Assembly: GCF_016901015.1 (NCBI RefSeq) | Contig: NZ_JAFEUP010000001.1 | Span: 1,116,001-1,180,000, forward strand | DNA length: 64,000 nucleotides | Reading direction: 5' to 3' | From: Zestomonas insulae | GTDB lineage: Bacteria > Pseudomonadota > Gammaproteobacteria > Pseudomonadales > Pseudomonadaceae | Shown: piece by piece, positions 35,547 to 45,741 of the stretch | Numbering within the stretch: position 1 is the first letter of the stretch | Layout: every line of letters begins with the position of its first letter | Made by a program: the position numbers and the translations under genes | The notes under the pieces: generated by a model | What the model was told of the DNA's origin: nothing | The model's database searches: none | What the model saw: only the letters and a program-made list of their open reading frames with translations

Positions 35547-35610
35547 CGCTCACTCCACAACCAAGCGGACATCTCGGGGGCGGCAGTGTACAACCGCGCC
35601 GCCTCGCGGC

Positions 35611-36099
35611 TCAACGCACGCGCTGCGCGCCGGTGTGCAGGTCGGCCCAGACGTGGCCGTTGGGGTAGCTGAGGAACTGGCAGTACACCGGGCCGTGGCG
35701 CAGCAGATCGACCAGTACCGGGTACTGATCCAGCGGATAGGTGAGCGTCAGCACGCGCTTGGCGGCATCGTAGCTGGGCTTCTTCAGGCTCTTGCTCTCG
35801 CCGTCGAAGTGCACGATCACCTGGCTGACATTGGCACCCTGGCTGAGCGGCTTGCCCTTCAGACGCAGCAGCAGCGGCGAGCTGATCGGGATCGGCTGCT
35901 GGTCGGACTGGCGCTGGCTGCCGGCGACCACCGCAAACTCGGTGATCTGGATCAGTTGCTGCAGCTGCGGCTGTTCCTGACGCAGGCCCAGGTCGTCCGG
36001 CGGCAGGAACTGGCTGTGCAGCGGCCGTGGCTCGGCGGCGCTCAGCGAGGCACTGAGCAACAGCAGGATGGCGGCAAGCGCGGCGCGAGAAACAGACAT
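35611..36099 (-). CDS. Exported protein of unknown function
   Basis: A 162-residue protein with a signal peptide (MSVSRAALAAILLLLSASLS, then AAE cleavage near residue 22). The mature part has beta-rich segments (PLLLRLKGKPLSQGANVSQV; RVLTLTYPLDQYPVLVDLLR) and ends in a cationic tail. No family is recognised. ATG 36099 is chosen since GGAG is 6 bases upstream of it, while ATG 36105 abuts the GGAG. Probably periplasmic. Confidence 0.75.
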   Translation of the reverse strand: MSVSRAALAAILLLLSASLSAAEPRPLHSQFLPPDDLGLRQEQPQLQQLIQITEFAVVAGSQRQSDQQPIPISSPLLLRLKGKPLSQGANVSQVIVHFDGESKSLKKPSYDAAKRVLTLTYPLDQYPVLVDLLRHGPVYCQFLSYPNGHVWADLHTGAQRVR

Positions 36100-36151
36100 G
36101 AACATCTCCGGACAACGAACGGCGCGCCACTCTAGCACGCGGCTTTGCAGC

Positions 36152-36631
36152 TCAGACGAAGTGCCCGCGCATCCACGCCAAGTAGGTCGGCGCAGCGGGG
36201 TCGCCCTCGCGCGGCGCCCAGTCGGCCTGCTCGCCGGCGCCCAGCGCGCGGTAAGGACCGGCCTTGCACTCGAACAGCAGGCTGTCCGCCTCGAGCACCA
36301 CCAGGGCGTGGAACACCCCAGGCGGCAGGTCGACGCCGACGCACTCGCCGCCGGCAACCAGCAGCCGCTGGCCGCTTACCTTGCCCGCCTCGTCGAACAT
36401 CAGCAGGCCCAGACGGCCCCTGAGCACCAGCAGGGTTTCCGCCTTGTCGGCGGCCAGGTGACGGTGCGGCGCGATATAGGTGTGCGGCTGCAGGCCGACC
36501 GCCAGGCGGTGGCAGGGCTCTTCCATGGCATGGAAGTTATGGTGCTGGCGACCGCGCGGGCTGAGCTGCGCCTGCGCCGCCAGTTCGGCGAACAGTGCCT
36601 GATCGAGAAAGCGCGGGGCGCCGCCGCTCAC
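36152..36631 (-). CDS. WbuC family cupin
   Basis: A 159-residue cupin-fold metalloprotein of the WbuC group. The metal-ligand pattern PHRHLAADKAETLLVLRGRL (His, His, Glu) and a later PPGVFHALVVLE (His) are typical. WbuC-like cupins are linked to polysaccharide gene clusters in some genomes, but here the neighbour is hpt, 3 bases upstream. The two leftward genes are almost certainly co-transcribed. Confidence 0.87.
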   Translation of the reverse strand: MSGGAPRFLDQALFAELAAQAQLSPRGRQHHNFHAMEEPCHRLAVGLQPHTYIAPHRHLAADKAETLLVLRGRLGLLMFDEAGKVSGQRLLVAGGECVGVDLPPGVFHALVVLEADSLLFECKAGPYRALGAGEQADWAPREGDPAAPTYLAWMRGHFV

Positions 36632-36634
36632 CGC

Positions 36635-37192
36635 TTACAGGCCCTTGACCGCGTAGATGCCCGGGGCGTTGCGCCAGTAGCCCTTGTAGTCCATGCCGTA
36701 GCCGAAGATGTAGCGATCGATGCAGGACAGCCCGACGTAGTCGGCCTTGAGGTCCGGACGCGCCTTGCGGTCGTGGTCCTTGTCGATCAGCACGGCCACA
36801 TGCACGTTGGCCGCGCCGGCATGCCGGCAGAAGTCGACGATGGCGCCGAGGGTGTAACCCTCGTCGAGGATGTCATCGATGATCAGCACGTCGCGGTCGA
36901 TGAAGGAAATCTCCGGCTTGGCCTTCCAGAACAGCTCGCCGCCGGTGGTTTCGCTGCGGTAGCGGGTGGCGTGCAGGTAGGACAGCTCGAGCGGGAAGCT
37001 CAGCTTCGGCAGCAGCTTGCCGGCGAAGATCAGCCCGCCGTTCATCACGCAGAACACCACCGGGTTGCGCTCGGCCAGCTCGCCGTTGATCGCGCCGGCG
37101 ACCTGGTCGATGGCCGCTTCGACCTGGTCTTCGCTGTACAGGCAATCGGCTTCCGCCATCACTTGGCGAACATGGGCGAGATCGATGGACAT
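36635..37192 (-). CDS. hpt: Hypoxanthine-guanine phosphoribosyltransferase
   Basis: A 185-residue purine salvage enzyme that joins PRPP to hypoxanthine or guanine. The PRPP loop is VLIIDDILDEGYTLGA (near residues 100-115), and ATRYRSETTGGE is in the flexible active-site loop. AGAGGAA precedes ATG 37192, which is preferred over 37207. It is the first gene of a leftward pair with the WbuC cupin, and divergent from upp-uraA, so purine and pyrimidine salvage sit back to back. Confidence 0.88.
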   Translation of the reverse strand: MSIDLAHVRQVMAEADCLYSEDQVEAAIDQVAGAINGELAERNPVVFCVMNGGLIFAGKLLPKLSFPLELSYLHATRYRSETTGGELFWKAKPEISFIDRDVLIIDDILDEGYTLGAIVDFCRHAGAANVHVAVLIDKDHDRKARPDLKADYVGLSCIDRYIFGYGMDYKGYWRNAPGIYAVKGL

Positions 37193-37272
37193 GGCATTTC
37201 CTCTCAATGCGACGGGGCCCCCGAGAAGTTGATCGGGGCGTCAAGATAAAAGTCGGCAAAGGTACGCATCCG

Positions 37273-37338
37273 GCCCGCCGGGAGCAAGACTTGGCGGGCG
37301 TTCGGCACTACCGCCTGTCCTCGCGGACAGGTTTTTTT
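37273..37338 (+). promoter_or_regulatory. Candidate transcription attenuator in the upp-uraA leader
   Basis: On the plus strand a hairpin CCTGTCC (37314-37320)/GGACAGG (37325-37331) with a TCGC loop is followed by seven T residues (37332-37338), a textbook intrinsic terminator. It lies 83 bases upstream of upp, with no rightward gene in front of it. A preceding perfect hairpin GCCCGCC (37273-37279)/GGCGGGC (37293-37299) could be part of the switch. The mechanism is inference. Confidence 0.6.
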
Positions 37339-37420
37339 CGTGACCCTCCGGTCGACGAGTCACCTGGCATGGCCGATGCTTTACTCTATGGCAATTTTTG
37401 CCCGCCCGCCGGAGTCCACC

Positions 37421-38059
37421 ATGCCCATCCGAGAGATCCGCCACCCGCTGATCCGTCACAAGCTCGGCCTGATGCGCCGCGCCGACATCAGTACCAAGAA
37501 TTTCCGCGAACTGGCCCAGGAAGTGGGCGCCCTGCTCACCTACGAGGCGACCAACGACCTGCCGCTCGAACATTACGAGATCCAGGGCTGGGCCGGCCCG
37601 GTGCAGGTGGAGAAGATCGCCGGCAAGAAGATCACCGTGGTACCGATCCTGCGCGCCGGCATCGGCATGCTCGACGGCGTGCTCAGCCTGATTCCCGGCG
37701 CCAAGGTCAGCGCGGTCGGCGTGGCGCGCAACGAGGAAACCCTCGAAGCGCACACCTACCTGGAAAAGCTCGCCCCGGAGATCAACGAGCGCCTGGCGCT
37801 GATCATCGACCCGATGCTCGCCACCGGCGGCTCGCTGGTCGCCACCATCGACCTGCTGAAGAAGGCCGGCAGCAAGGAAATCCGCGCCATGGTGCTGGTC
37901 GCCGCGCCGGAAGGCATCAAGGCGGTCAACGACGCGCACCCGGACGTGATGATCTTCACCGCGTCGATCGACGAACGCCTCAACGAACACGGTTACATCA
38001 TTCCCGGCCTCGGTGATGCCGGCGACAAGATTTTCGGCACCAAGCAGAAGGACGCCTGA
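37421..38059 (+). CDS. upp: Uracil phosphoribosyltransferase
   Basis: A 212-residue pyrimidine salvage enzyme making UMP from uracil and PRPP. The N-terminus [19 protein letters not shown] and the PRPP-binding [20 protein letters not shown] are diagnostic. GGAG lies about 7 bases before ATG 37421. uraA starts 3 bases after its stop, so import and conversion of uracil are co-expressed. Confidence 0.96.
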   Translation: MPIREIRHPLIRHKLGLMRRADISTKNFRELAQEVGALLTYEATNDLPLEHYEIQGWAGPVQVEKIAGKKITVVPILRAGIGMLDGVLSLIPGAKVSAVGVARNEETLEAHTYLEKLAPEINERLALIIDPMLATGGSLVATIDLLKKAGSKEIRAMVLVAAPEGIKAVNDAHPDVMIFTASIDERLNEHGYIIPGLGDAGDKIFGTKQKDA

Positions 38060-38062
38060 TCC

Positions 38063-39337
38063 ATGGATGAATACAAGGACCCGTTGTGGCGGCAAGTCAT
38101 CTCCGGTGCGCAGATGCTCTTCGTCGCCTTCGGCGCCCTGGTGCTGATGCCGCTGATCACCGGCCTCGACCCCAACGTCGCGTTGTTCACCGCCGGCTTC
38201 GGCACCCTCCTCTTCCAACTGGTCACCGGCCGTCAGGTCCCGGTGTTCCTCGCCTCGAGCTTCGCCTTCATCACCCCGATCATCCTCGCCAAGGGCCAGT
38301 TCGGTCTGGCCGAGACCATGGGCGGGGTGGTCGCCGCGGGGTTCGTCTACACCTTCCTAGGCCTGGCGGTGAAGATCAAAGGCACCGGCTTCATCGACCG
38401 CCTGCTGCCGCCGGTGGTGATCGGTCCGGTGGTGATCTCCATCGGCCTGGCGATGGCGCCGATCGCCGCCAACATGGCGATGGGCAAGGGTGGTGACGGC
38501 GCCGAGCTGATCCACTACCAGACGGCGCTGATGATCTCCATGCCGGCGCTGCTCACCACCATCATCGTCGCGGTGTTCGGCAAGGGCATCTTCCGCCTGG
38601 TGCCGATCATCTCCGGAGTGCTGGTCGGCTTCGCCCTGTCGTTCTACTTCGGCGTGGTCGACACCGCCAAGATCCTCGCCGCGCCCTGGCTGGAGCTGCC
38701 CAACTTCACCGCCCCGGCGTTCAACTGGCAGGCGATTCTGTTCATCGTGCCGGTAGCTCTGGCGCCGGCCATCGAGCACATCGGCGGGGTGATCGCGGTG
38801 GGTAGCGTGACCGGCAAGAACTACCTGAAGACTCCCGGCCTGCACCGCACCCTGCTCGGCGACGGCCTGGCCACCTCGGCTGCCGGCCTGTTCGGCGGCC
38901 CGCCTAACACCACCTACGCCGAAGTCACCGGCGCGGTGATGCTGACCAAGAACTACAACCCGAAGATCATGACCTGGGCGGCGATCTTCGCCATCAGCCT
39001 GGCCTTCGTCGGCAAGTTCGGCGCCGTGCTGCAGAGCATTCCGGTGCCGGTGATGGGCGGCATTCTCTGCCTGCTGTTCGGCTCGATCGCCGCGGTCGGC
39101 CTGAACACCATGATCCGCCACCAGGTCGACCTGGCCGAGGCGCGCAACCTGGTGATCGTCTCGGTGACCCTGGTGTTCGGTATCGGCGGCATGCTGATCG
39201 GCTCCGGCACCGGCCAGGACGACTTCGGCCTCAAGGGCATCGCCCTGTGCGCCATCGTCGCCATTGCGCTGAACCTGCTGCTGCCAGGCCACCAGACCTG
39301 GAAGCACAAGGCTCCGGACGCGCCACCGGACATCTGA
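38063..39337 (+). CDS. uraA: Uracil-xanthine permease (uracil:proton symporter)
   Basis: A 424-residue inner membrane transporter of the NCS2 family with about 14 hydrophobic segments. The signature APAIEHIGGVIAVGSVTGKN is near residues 233-252, with the substrate-binding Glu in PNTTYAEVTGAVMLT. It imports uracil for upp. It lies 3 bases after upp and is followed by a strong terminator. Confidence 0.95.
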   Translation: MDEYKDPLWRQVISGAQMLFVAFGALVLMPLITGLDPNVALFTAGFGTLLFQLVTGRQVPVFLASSFAFITPIILAKGQFGLAETMGGVVAAGFVYTFLGLAVKIKGTGFIDRLLPPVVIGPVVISIGLAMAPIAANMAMGKGGDGAELIHYQTALMISMPALLTTIIVAVFGKGIFRLVPIISGVLVGFALSFYFGVVDTAKILAAPWLELPNFTAPAFNWQAILFIVPVALAPAIEHIGGVIAVGSVTGKNYLKTPGLHRTLLGDGLATSAAGLFGGPPNTTYAEVTGAVMLTKNYNPKIMTWAAIFAISLAFVGKFGAVLQSIPVPVMGGILCLLFGSIAAVGLNTMIRHQVDLAEARNLVIVSVTLVFGIGGMLIGSGTGQDDFGLKGIALCAIVAIALNLLLPGHQTWKHKAPDAPPDI

Positions 39338-39344
39338 GCCGGAT

Positions 39345-39375
39345 AAAAAAAGCCCCGCATCTGCGGGGCTTTTTC
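39345..39375. terminator. Bidirectional intrinsic terminator after uraA
   Basis: AGCCCCGCA (39351-39359) pairs with TGCGGGGCT (39362-39370), flanked by A and T runs. It separates uraA from the convergent MFS gene. Confidence 0.9.
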
Positions 39376-39387
39376 GTATCAGTCGAC

Positions 39388-40758
39388 TTAGTTCGCCGGT
39401 GCACTCTGCATGGTCTGCACCGTCCCCTCGGCGCTCGGCGCCTTCCACTGTTCCAAGCGTTCCAGGCTCTCGCGATACGGCCGCAGGCCCTTGGCCAGCA
39501 ACACGATCGAGATCACCACCGCGACACTGGTGACGATGAGCAGCGAATAACGCAGCGCATTGTCGTCGCCGAACACGAAGTCGGTGACCAGCGCCACCGC
39601 GGTTGGGCCGATACCCAGGCCAATCATGGTGATGACAAACAGGTAGATCGCCGAGGCCTGGCCGCGCATCGAGTTGGGCATGATTTCCTGAATCGCCGCC
39701 GGCGCCACGCCGAACGGCATGCTGAGGAACAGCACCGAAGGCACCAGCATCAGCGCGGCCATGTTGCCGGTTTCGGCGAGCGGGAAGAGCAGCACCGAAG
39801 GCAGCGCGCCGATTGCCGCAATCAGGCCGACACGCATGTTGGCGTCACGGCGGCCACGCTTGGCCATCCAGTCCGCCAGGCGCCCACCGATGACGATGCC
39901 GAGGCAACCGAACACCGCGACGATACTGCCGTAGACGATGCCGATATGGCCGGCGTCCCAGCCGTAGGTGCGTACGAAAAACGACGGTAGCCAGGCGGCG
40001 CTGCCGTAGCCGGCGAAGGCCAGGCCGGCGAAGCCGAGGTTGTGGCACAGCACGGTGCGACGGTTGCTGCGGATGTAACGGCCGACTTCAACCAGCGGCA
40101 CTTCCACTCCGGCACCCACGCCTTTGCGCGTCGGTTCGCGAATGGCCAGCATCAGCAAGGTGAACAGCACGCCGGCCGCACCGAGGATCAGGAAGATCAG
40201 CTGCCAGGGACGCACTTCACCGACGATCGGCAGCATCAGATCACCCTGCGCCGAGGCGAACTTGATCACCAGGCCGCCGAGCAGGAAGGCGATGCCGGAG
40301 CCGATGTACACGCCCATGCCGTACACCGCCATCGCGGTGGCGCGGCGCTGCGGCGGGAAGCTGTCGGCGATCAGCGAATAGGCCGCTGGCGACAGCGCGG
40401 CCTCACCGACACCCACGCCAATGCGGCAGAACAGGAATTGCCAGTACTGGCGCGCCATGCCGCAGGCGGCGGTGGCGATACTCCAGAACAGCACGCCGAC
40501 GGCGATCAGCCCACGGCGGCTCTTGGTATCGGCCAGACGCCCGAGCGGGATGCCGCACACCGTGTAGAACAGGGCGAACGACAGGCCCATCAGCAGGCTC
40601 ATCTGCGTGTCGCTGATCACCAGATCGCGACGGATCGGGCCAACCAGCAGGTTGAGGATCTGCCGATCGATGAAGGACAGCACGTAGGCGACCATGAGGA
40701 TGCTCACGGTGGTCCAGGCCGTCAGGTTCGAGGGGTAGGCGCTGTTGTTATTGTTCAT
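39388..40758 (-). CDS. Spinster family MFS transporter
   Basis: A 456-residue inner membrane transporter with about 12 hydrophobic segments. VLSFIDRQILNLLVGPIRRD in helix 1 and GIPLGRLADTKSRRG in loop 2-3 are typical of spinster-like MFS proteins. Substrate is unknown. GAGGAG lies 6 bases before ATG 40758. It stands alone between uraA and hemH and is not part of the conserved PAO1 order that I remember, so it may be a later insertion. Confidence 0.87.
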   Translation of the reverse strand: MNNNNSAYPSNLTAWTTVSILMVAYVLSFIDRQILNLLVGPIRRDLVISDTQMSLLMGLSFALFYTVCGIPLGRLADTKSRRGLIAVGVLFWSIATAACGMARQYWQFLFCRIGVGVGEAALSPAAYSLIADSFPPQRRATAMAVYGMGVYIGSGIAFLLGGLVIKFASAQGDLMLPIVGEVRPWQLIFLILGAAGVLFTLLMLAIREPTRKGVGAGVEVPLVEVGRYIRSNRRTVLCHNLGFAGLAFAGYGSAAWLPSFFVRTYGWDAGHIGIVYGSIVAVFGCLGIVIGGRLADWMAKRGRRDANMRVGLIAAIGALPSVLLFPLAETGNMAALMLVPSVLFLSMPFGVAPAAIQEIMPNSMRGQASAIYLFVITMIGLGIGPTAVALVTDFVFGDDNALRYSLLIVTSVAVVISIVLLAKGLRPYRESLERLEQWKAPSAEGTVQTMQSAPAN

Positions 40759-40903
40759 AGGCACTCCTCGCCCCGCTTGCACGAGACGTAGCGGTTGAAA
40801 GTCGCTATCAGCTTAGGCCTACATCACCAATACTTAGAATCGCTCTTAGGGATTATCAGCGGATTGAATCCACGCGCTGCCCTGGTGCAAATGTCACTGC
40901 AGG

Positions 40904-41932
40904 TTACAAGCGGCCATCGGCCCGCTCGGCCAGTTGCGCCAGGGCCGCCGCCCACTGCTCCTGGTTGTTCAGGCAGGGCACCAGCTGCAACTGCTCGCCA
41001 CCGGCCGCCTCGAACTGCTCGCTGCCGCGCATGCCGATCTCCTCGAGGGTCTCGATGCAGTCGGCGACGAACGCCGGGCACATCACCAGCAGCTTCTTCA
41101 CGCCCTGCTGCGCCAGCTCGTCTAGACGCGTCTCGGTGTAGGGCTCGATCCACTTGTCACTCCCCAGGCGCGACTGGAACGACACCGACCACTGCTCCGG
41201 GCGCAGGCCGACGCGCTCGGCGAACGCCTCGGCGGTGCGCAGGCACTGACTGCGGTAACAGCGCGCCAGCACCTCGGCACGCACCCCGCGGCTGTCCGCG
41301 GCGCGCAGGTCATGCTGCGGGTCGAGCGGCTTGACCAGCTTGCGGATGTGCCGCTCGGGCAGGCCGTGGAAGCTCAGCAGCAGGTGGTCGAAGTCCTGCG
41401 CCAGGTACGGCCGCGCACTCGCCGCAAGGGCGTCGAGGTACTCCGGCTGATCGTAGAACGGCGCCAGCACGCGCACCTCGAGGCCCAGGCCGTGCGCCGC
41501 GATGACCCGGCGCGCCTCCGCGATCGCGGTGGTGGTGGTGCTCTCGGCGAACTGCGGATACAGCGGCGCCAAGGTGACGCGCTGGACGCCCTGCGCGGCC
41601 AGGCCGAGCAGCGCCGCCTCGATCGACGGCTCGCCGTAGCGCATGGCCAGCTCGACCGGACCGTGCGGCCAGTGTGCGCACATGGTGTCCTGCAGCTGCC
41701 GGCTGATGACGATCAGCGGTGAGCCTTCCGGCCACCAGATCGACGCGTAGGCATGCGCCGATTGCGCCGGGCGCTTGATGAGGATCAGCGACACCAGCAG
41801 GCGCCGCAGCGGCCAGGGCAGATCGACCACGTAAGGGTCCATGAGGAACTGGTCGAGATAGCCACGCACGTCGGCGACGTCGGTGGAAGCAGGCGAACCC
41901 AGGTTGACGAGCAGCAGAGCGTGGTCGGTCAT
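40904..41932 (-). CDS. hemH: Ferrochelatase
   Basis: A 342-residue enzyme that inserts iron into protoporphyrin IX, the last step of heme synthesis. [10 protein letters not shown] at the N-terminus, [29 protein letters not shown] (active-site His) and [14 protein letters not shown] are diagnostic. It is peripheral to the inner membrane. It follows the TIGR01777 oxidoreductase gene by 8 bases and is probably co-transcribed with it. Confidence 0.96.
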   Translation of the reverse strand: MTDHALLLVNLGSPASTDVADVRGYLDQFLMDPYVVDLPWPLRRLLVSLILIKRPAQSAHAYASIWWPEGSPLIVISRQLQDTMCAHWPHGPVELAMRYGEPSIEAALLGLAAQGVQRVTLAPLYPQFAESTTTTAIAEARRVIAAHGLGLEVRVLAPFYDQPEYLDALAASARPYLAQDFDHLLLSFHGLPERHIRKLVKPLDPQHDLRAADSRGVRAEVLARCYRSQCLRTAEAFAERVGLRPEQWSVSFQSRLGSDKWIEPYTETRLDELAQQGVKKLLVMCPAFVADCIETLEEIGMRGSEQFEAAGGEQLQLVPCLNNQEQWAAALAQLAERADGRL

Positions 41933-41940
41933 GCGTGGTC

Positions 41941-42846
41941 CTAGTCGTGGCGGGCCAGCAAATGGCTGAAGGCCCGGTCCAAATCGCTGTAGTGAAAGAT
42001 GAAGCCGGCCTCTTCGAGGCGCTGCGGCGTCGCCCGCTGGCTGCCGAGCAACAGCCCGGCCAGCTCGCCGAGGCTGATGCGCAGGGCCAGCTCGGGCACC
42101 GGCAGCAACGCCGGGCGGCGCACCGCGCGCCCCAGTGCCCGGGCAAATGCCTTGTTGCGGGCCGGCTGCGGCGCGCACGCATTATAGGGACCCTCGGCGC
42201 CCTCATGGCGCAGGAGAAAATCGATTGCCGCAATTTCGTCGTCGAGGTGAATCCACGGCATCCATTGCCGACCATTGCCGAGCGGTCCGCCGAGGCCGAG
42301 GCGGAACGGCGGCAGCAGGCGCTTGAGAAAGCCGCCGTCCCGCGCCAGCACCAGACCGGTGCGTAGCAGCACCACGCGGATACCCAGGCTGCTCGCGCGT
42401 TGGGCGGTTTCTTCCCAGGCGACACACAGCTGGCTGGCGAAATCCTCGTGCACCGGCGGCATACCTTCGGTCAGTTCGCGCTCGCCGCCATCGCCGTACC
42501 AGCCGACCGCCGAGCCGGAAATCAGTACCGCCGGGCGCTGCTCGCGCGCCTCCAGCCAGGCCAGCAGTTGCTCGGTGAGGGTGATCCGGCTGGCCCACAG
42601 CAGCGCCTTGCGCTTGTGCGTCCAGGGCCGGTCGGCGATGGGCGCGCCGGCCAGGTTGATCACCGCGTCGAGCGGCTCGTCGCCCAGCTCGTCGAGCCGG
42701 CCGATGCCACGCACCGCCGCGCCACACAGGCTGGCCACCCGTTGCGGGCGACGGCTCCACACCGTCAGCTGATGACCCTGCGCCAGCCACAGGCGGCACA
42801 GCGCGCGACCGATCAGGCCGGTTCCGCCGGTCAACAAGATATGCAT
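41941..42846 (-). CDS. TIGR01777 family NAD-dependent epimerase-like protein
   Basis: A 301-residue extended short-chain dehydrogenase-like protein (YfcH type). [15 protein letters not shown] binds NAD(P); [28 protein letters not shown] and a C-terminal DUF1731 region ([20 protein letters not shown]) follow. GAGGAGG precedes ATG 42846. It is likely co-transcribed with hemH. The biochemical reaction is not known. Confidence 0.9.
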   Translation of the reverse strand: MHILLTGGTGLIGRALCRLWLAQGHQLTVWSRRPQRVASLCGAAVRGIGRLDELGDEPLDAVINLAGAPIADRPWTHKRKALLWASRITLTEQLLAWLEAREQRPAVLISGSAVGWYGDGGERELTEGMPPVHEDFASQLCVAWEETAQRASSLGIRVVLLRTGLVLARDGGFLKRLLPPFRLGLGGPLGNGRQWMPWIHLDDEIAAIDFLLRHEGAEGPYNACAPQPARNKAFARALGRAVRRPALLPVPELALRISLGELAGLLLGSQRATPQRLEEAGFIFHYSDLDRAFSHLLARHD

Positions 42847-43039
42847 GGCACCCTCCTCGCATGACCTAGTCTGAATACAAGGCAAGCGTGGTTCATCGAA
42901 ACGCGACGTGCCTTTTTTTGAGCGACCCGACGTCCAGAATTATTAGCGACAGCTCGCGCGGAATGTCAGCCAACCCGGACAACTCGCCCGCCCGCCACCT
43001 GTCTAAGAAAGTAGCCTGGAGCCGAAGGTAACGAGGTAG

Positions 43040-44029
<990 letters not shown>

Positions 44030-44110
44030 GCCACTTCCCCGCCTGATCAGCTGGCTCGCCGTGCGGCGAGTCCGCCCCGCTTGTGCCGCACGCACTACTT
44101 GGACAAATCC

Positions 44111-44134
44111 TGTACACGAATTAAATCTTGTACA
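44111..44134. promoter_or_regulatory. LitR-type operator TGTACA-N12-TGTACA
   Basis: TGTACA at 44111-44116 and again at 44129-44134, separated by exactly 12 bases. As I remember it, this equals the site reported for class II LitR of P. putida (T(G/A)TACA-N12-TGTACA). A -35-like TTAAAT (44121-44126) and a -10-like TATGCT (44144-44149) with a 17-base spacer overlap or follow it, so a bound repressor would block this promoter. The operon behind it encodes a MerR regulator and a photolyase. Confidence 0.75.
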
Positions 44135-44182
44135 GCTTTGCGCTATGCTGAGGCCATCGACACCGTTCGCGAGCGCGCCCGC

Positions 44183-44812
44183 ATGGCCCCCCCCCGCCCC
44201 GTACAACTGCCCAACCCGCCGAGTGCAGCGCTGCCGCGCCACAGCGGCCAGCCGTACTCGCGGCTGTACAACGCAACGCTGGCCGCGCACCGGGCGTGGT
44301 CGGCAGCGCAAGCGGAGTGCCTGCGCGACAACCTGGTGACCTGCGTGTACATCAACGCCGCCTGGCACGAGCTGCTGCGCGACGGGCTGAGCCGGCCGCG
44401 GCTGCTGACCTTCCACGCGCGCCACAAGTACCTGCTGCTGGCCAGCGACCCGCGGGCCTACCGTGCCCTCGGCCGGCTACTCGCCGACCTAGACGCGCAA
44501 CCGCTACCGCAACTGGCCACGCGCTACTTCTCCGCGCTGCTGGTGGCGCTGCGCCACTGCCCCAGTCGTGGCGCGCATGCCAATGTGCTGCAGCACCTCA
44601 GTGGCTACCTGAAGCGCGCCCTGGACCCTGTCGACAAGGCCGAACTGCACCGTCTGATCGACGCCTACGGCGCCGGTGACCTGCCGCTGGCGGTGCCGCT
44701 GCGCCGCCTCAAGCAGCACTTCCAGCGCCACCCGCACCCATACATCGCCCAGCAGGTCTACCTGCAGCCCTACCCGGACCGCCTTGACCTGAGGAGCCCC
44801 AACCATGCATGA
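44183..44812 (+). CDS. YbgA-like DUF1722 protein
   Basis: A 209-residue protein whose C-terminal 130 residues match DUF1722: TFHARHKYLLLASDPRAYRA, then LQHLSGYLKR and VPLRRLKQHFQRHPHPYIAQ. The DUF523 domain often fused to it is absent. ATG 44183 is a choice by position; the ribosome site is weak. It overlaps the MerR gene by 8 bases and leads the photolyase operon. E. coli ybgA also sits next to phr. Function is unknown. Confidence 0.8.
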   Translation: MAPPRPVQLPNPPSAALPRHSGQPYSRLYNATLAAHRAWSAAQAECLRDNLVTCVYINAAWHELLRDGLSRPRLLTFHARHKYLLLASDPRAYRALGRLLADLDAQPLPQLATRYFSALLVALRHCPSRGAHANVLQHLSGYLKRALDPVDKAELHRLIDAYGAGDLPLAVPLRRLKQHFQRHPHPYIAQQVYLQPYPDRLDLRSPNHA

Positions 44813-45740
44813 CCCGCTGACCGCCGCGGCGACCGACGAACAGGCGGCGCGCGCCCTTGGCCTGCTGCCGATTCGCGAGGTGTCGCGGCGCACCGGGGTC
44901 AACGCAGTGACCCTGCGCGCCTGGGAGCGCCGCTATGGCCTGGTGGTGCCGCAGCGCACGCCAAAGGGCCACCGGCTGTACAGCGCCGCGCAACTGGAGC
45001 GCATTCAGGCGGTGCTTAGCTGGCTGAATCGCGGCGTCGCGGTCGGCCAGGTCAAGGCACTGCTCGATCAGGCCGCGAGCGCACCATTGCCGCCCACCGA
45101 CAATTGGCGCGCGCTGCAGCGCGACATGCTGCTGGCCATCGACGCGCTGGCCACGCGGCGCCTCGACGACCTGTTCGACGGCGCCAGCGCGCTGTATCCG
45201 CCGCGCACGCTGTGCGAGCAACTGCTGCTGCCGTTGCTGGCCAGTCTCGAGCAGCGCTGGCAGGCGCAGTTCGGCGCACAGCTGGAGCGCCTGTTCGTGC
45301 ACGGCTGGCTGCGCAGCAAGCTCGGCGCGCGGATCTACCACAACAACCGGCAGCTCGGCGGCGCGCCGCTGCTGCTGGCCAACCTGACGCCGTTCGCCAC
45401 CCCGCCGGAGCTGTGGCTATGCGCCTGGCTGATCAGCTGCGGCGACTGCCCGGTGCAGTTGTTCGAGCAGGCTCCGCCGGTCAACGAACTGGCCCTGGCG
45501 CTGGAGAAGATCGCGCCGCGCGGCCTGCTGCTGTACGCCGGCCAGCGCCTCGATGCGACCATCGTGCTGCGCCAGTTGCCGCGCCTGGCCGACAAGTGCC
45601 CGGTGCCGCTGCTGCTGGCTGGCCCGGCGGCGACCATCCACGCCGCGGAACTGGCCGAGTTGACCAGCCTGCACCTGGCCGCGACGCCCGCCGAGGTGCT
45701 GACCAACCTGCGCCAGCTGCAGCTGCTGGACGGCGCCTGA
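44805..45740 (+). CDS. MerR family regulator, class II LitR-like
   Basis: A 311-residue regulator. The MerR helix-turn-helix is at residues 20-65 (LLPIREVSRRTGVNAVTLRA, then WERRYGLVVP). The C-terminal half has the helical and Rossmann-like layout of LitR/CarH proteins but no obvious His-containing B12-binding motif, which is the class II feature. GAGGAG precedes ATG 44805. It sits between YbgA and photolyase genes behind a TGTACA-N12-TGTACA site, so it is probably a light-relieved repressor of its own operon. In P. putida a LOV-domain partner releases such repressors (from memory); none is visible here. Confidence 0.85.
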   Translation: MHDPLTAAATDEQAARALGLLPIREVSRRTGVNAVTLRAWERRYGLVVPQRTPKGHRLYSAAQLERIQAVLSWLNRGVAVGQVKALLDQAASAPLPPTDNWRALQRDMLLAIDALATRRLDDLFDGASALYPPRTLCEQLLLPLLASLEQRWQAQFGAQLERLFVHGWLRSKLGARIYHNNRQLGGAPLLLANLTPFATPPELWLCAWLISCGDCPVQLFEQAPPVNELALALEKIAPRGLLLYAGQRLDATIVLRQLPRLADKCPVPLLLAGPAATIHAAELAELTSLHLAATPAEVLTNLRQLQLLDGA

Positions 45741-45741
45741 G

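Noticed and set aside
39388..40758. Genomic-island insertion around the spinster MFS gene
   Set aside because: No integrase, direct repeats or tRNA border it and its base composition matches the neighbours; a single-gene insertion remains possible.
44805..45740. B12-dependent (CarH/class I LitR) photoreceptor
   Set aside because: The C-terminal domain shows no His-containing cobalamin motif, so direct B12 sensing is not supported.
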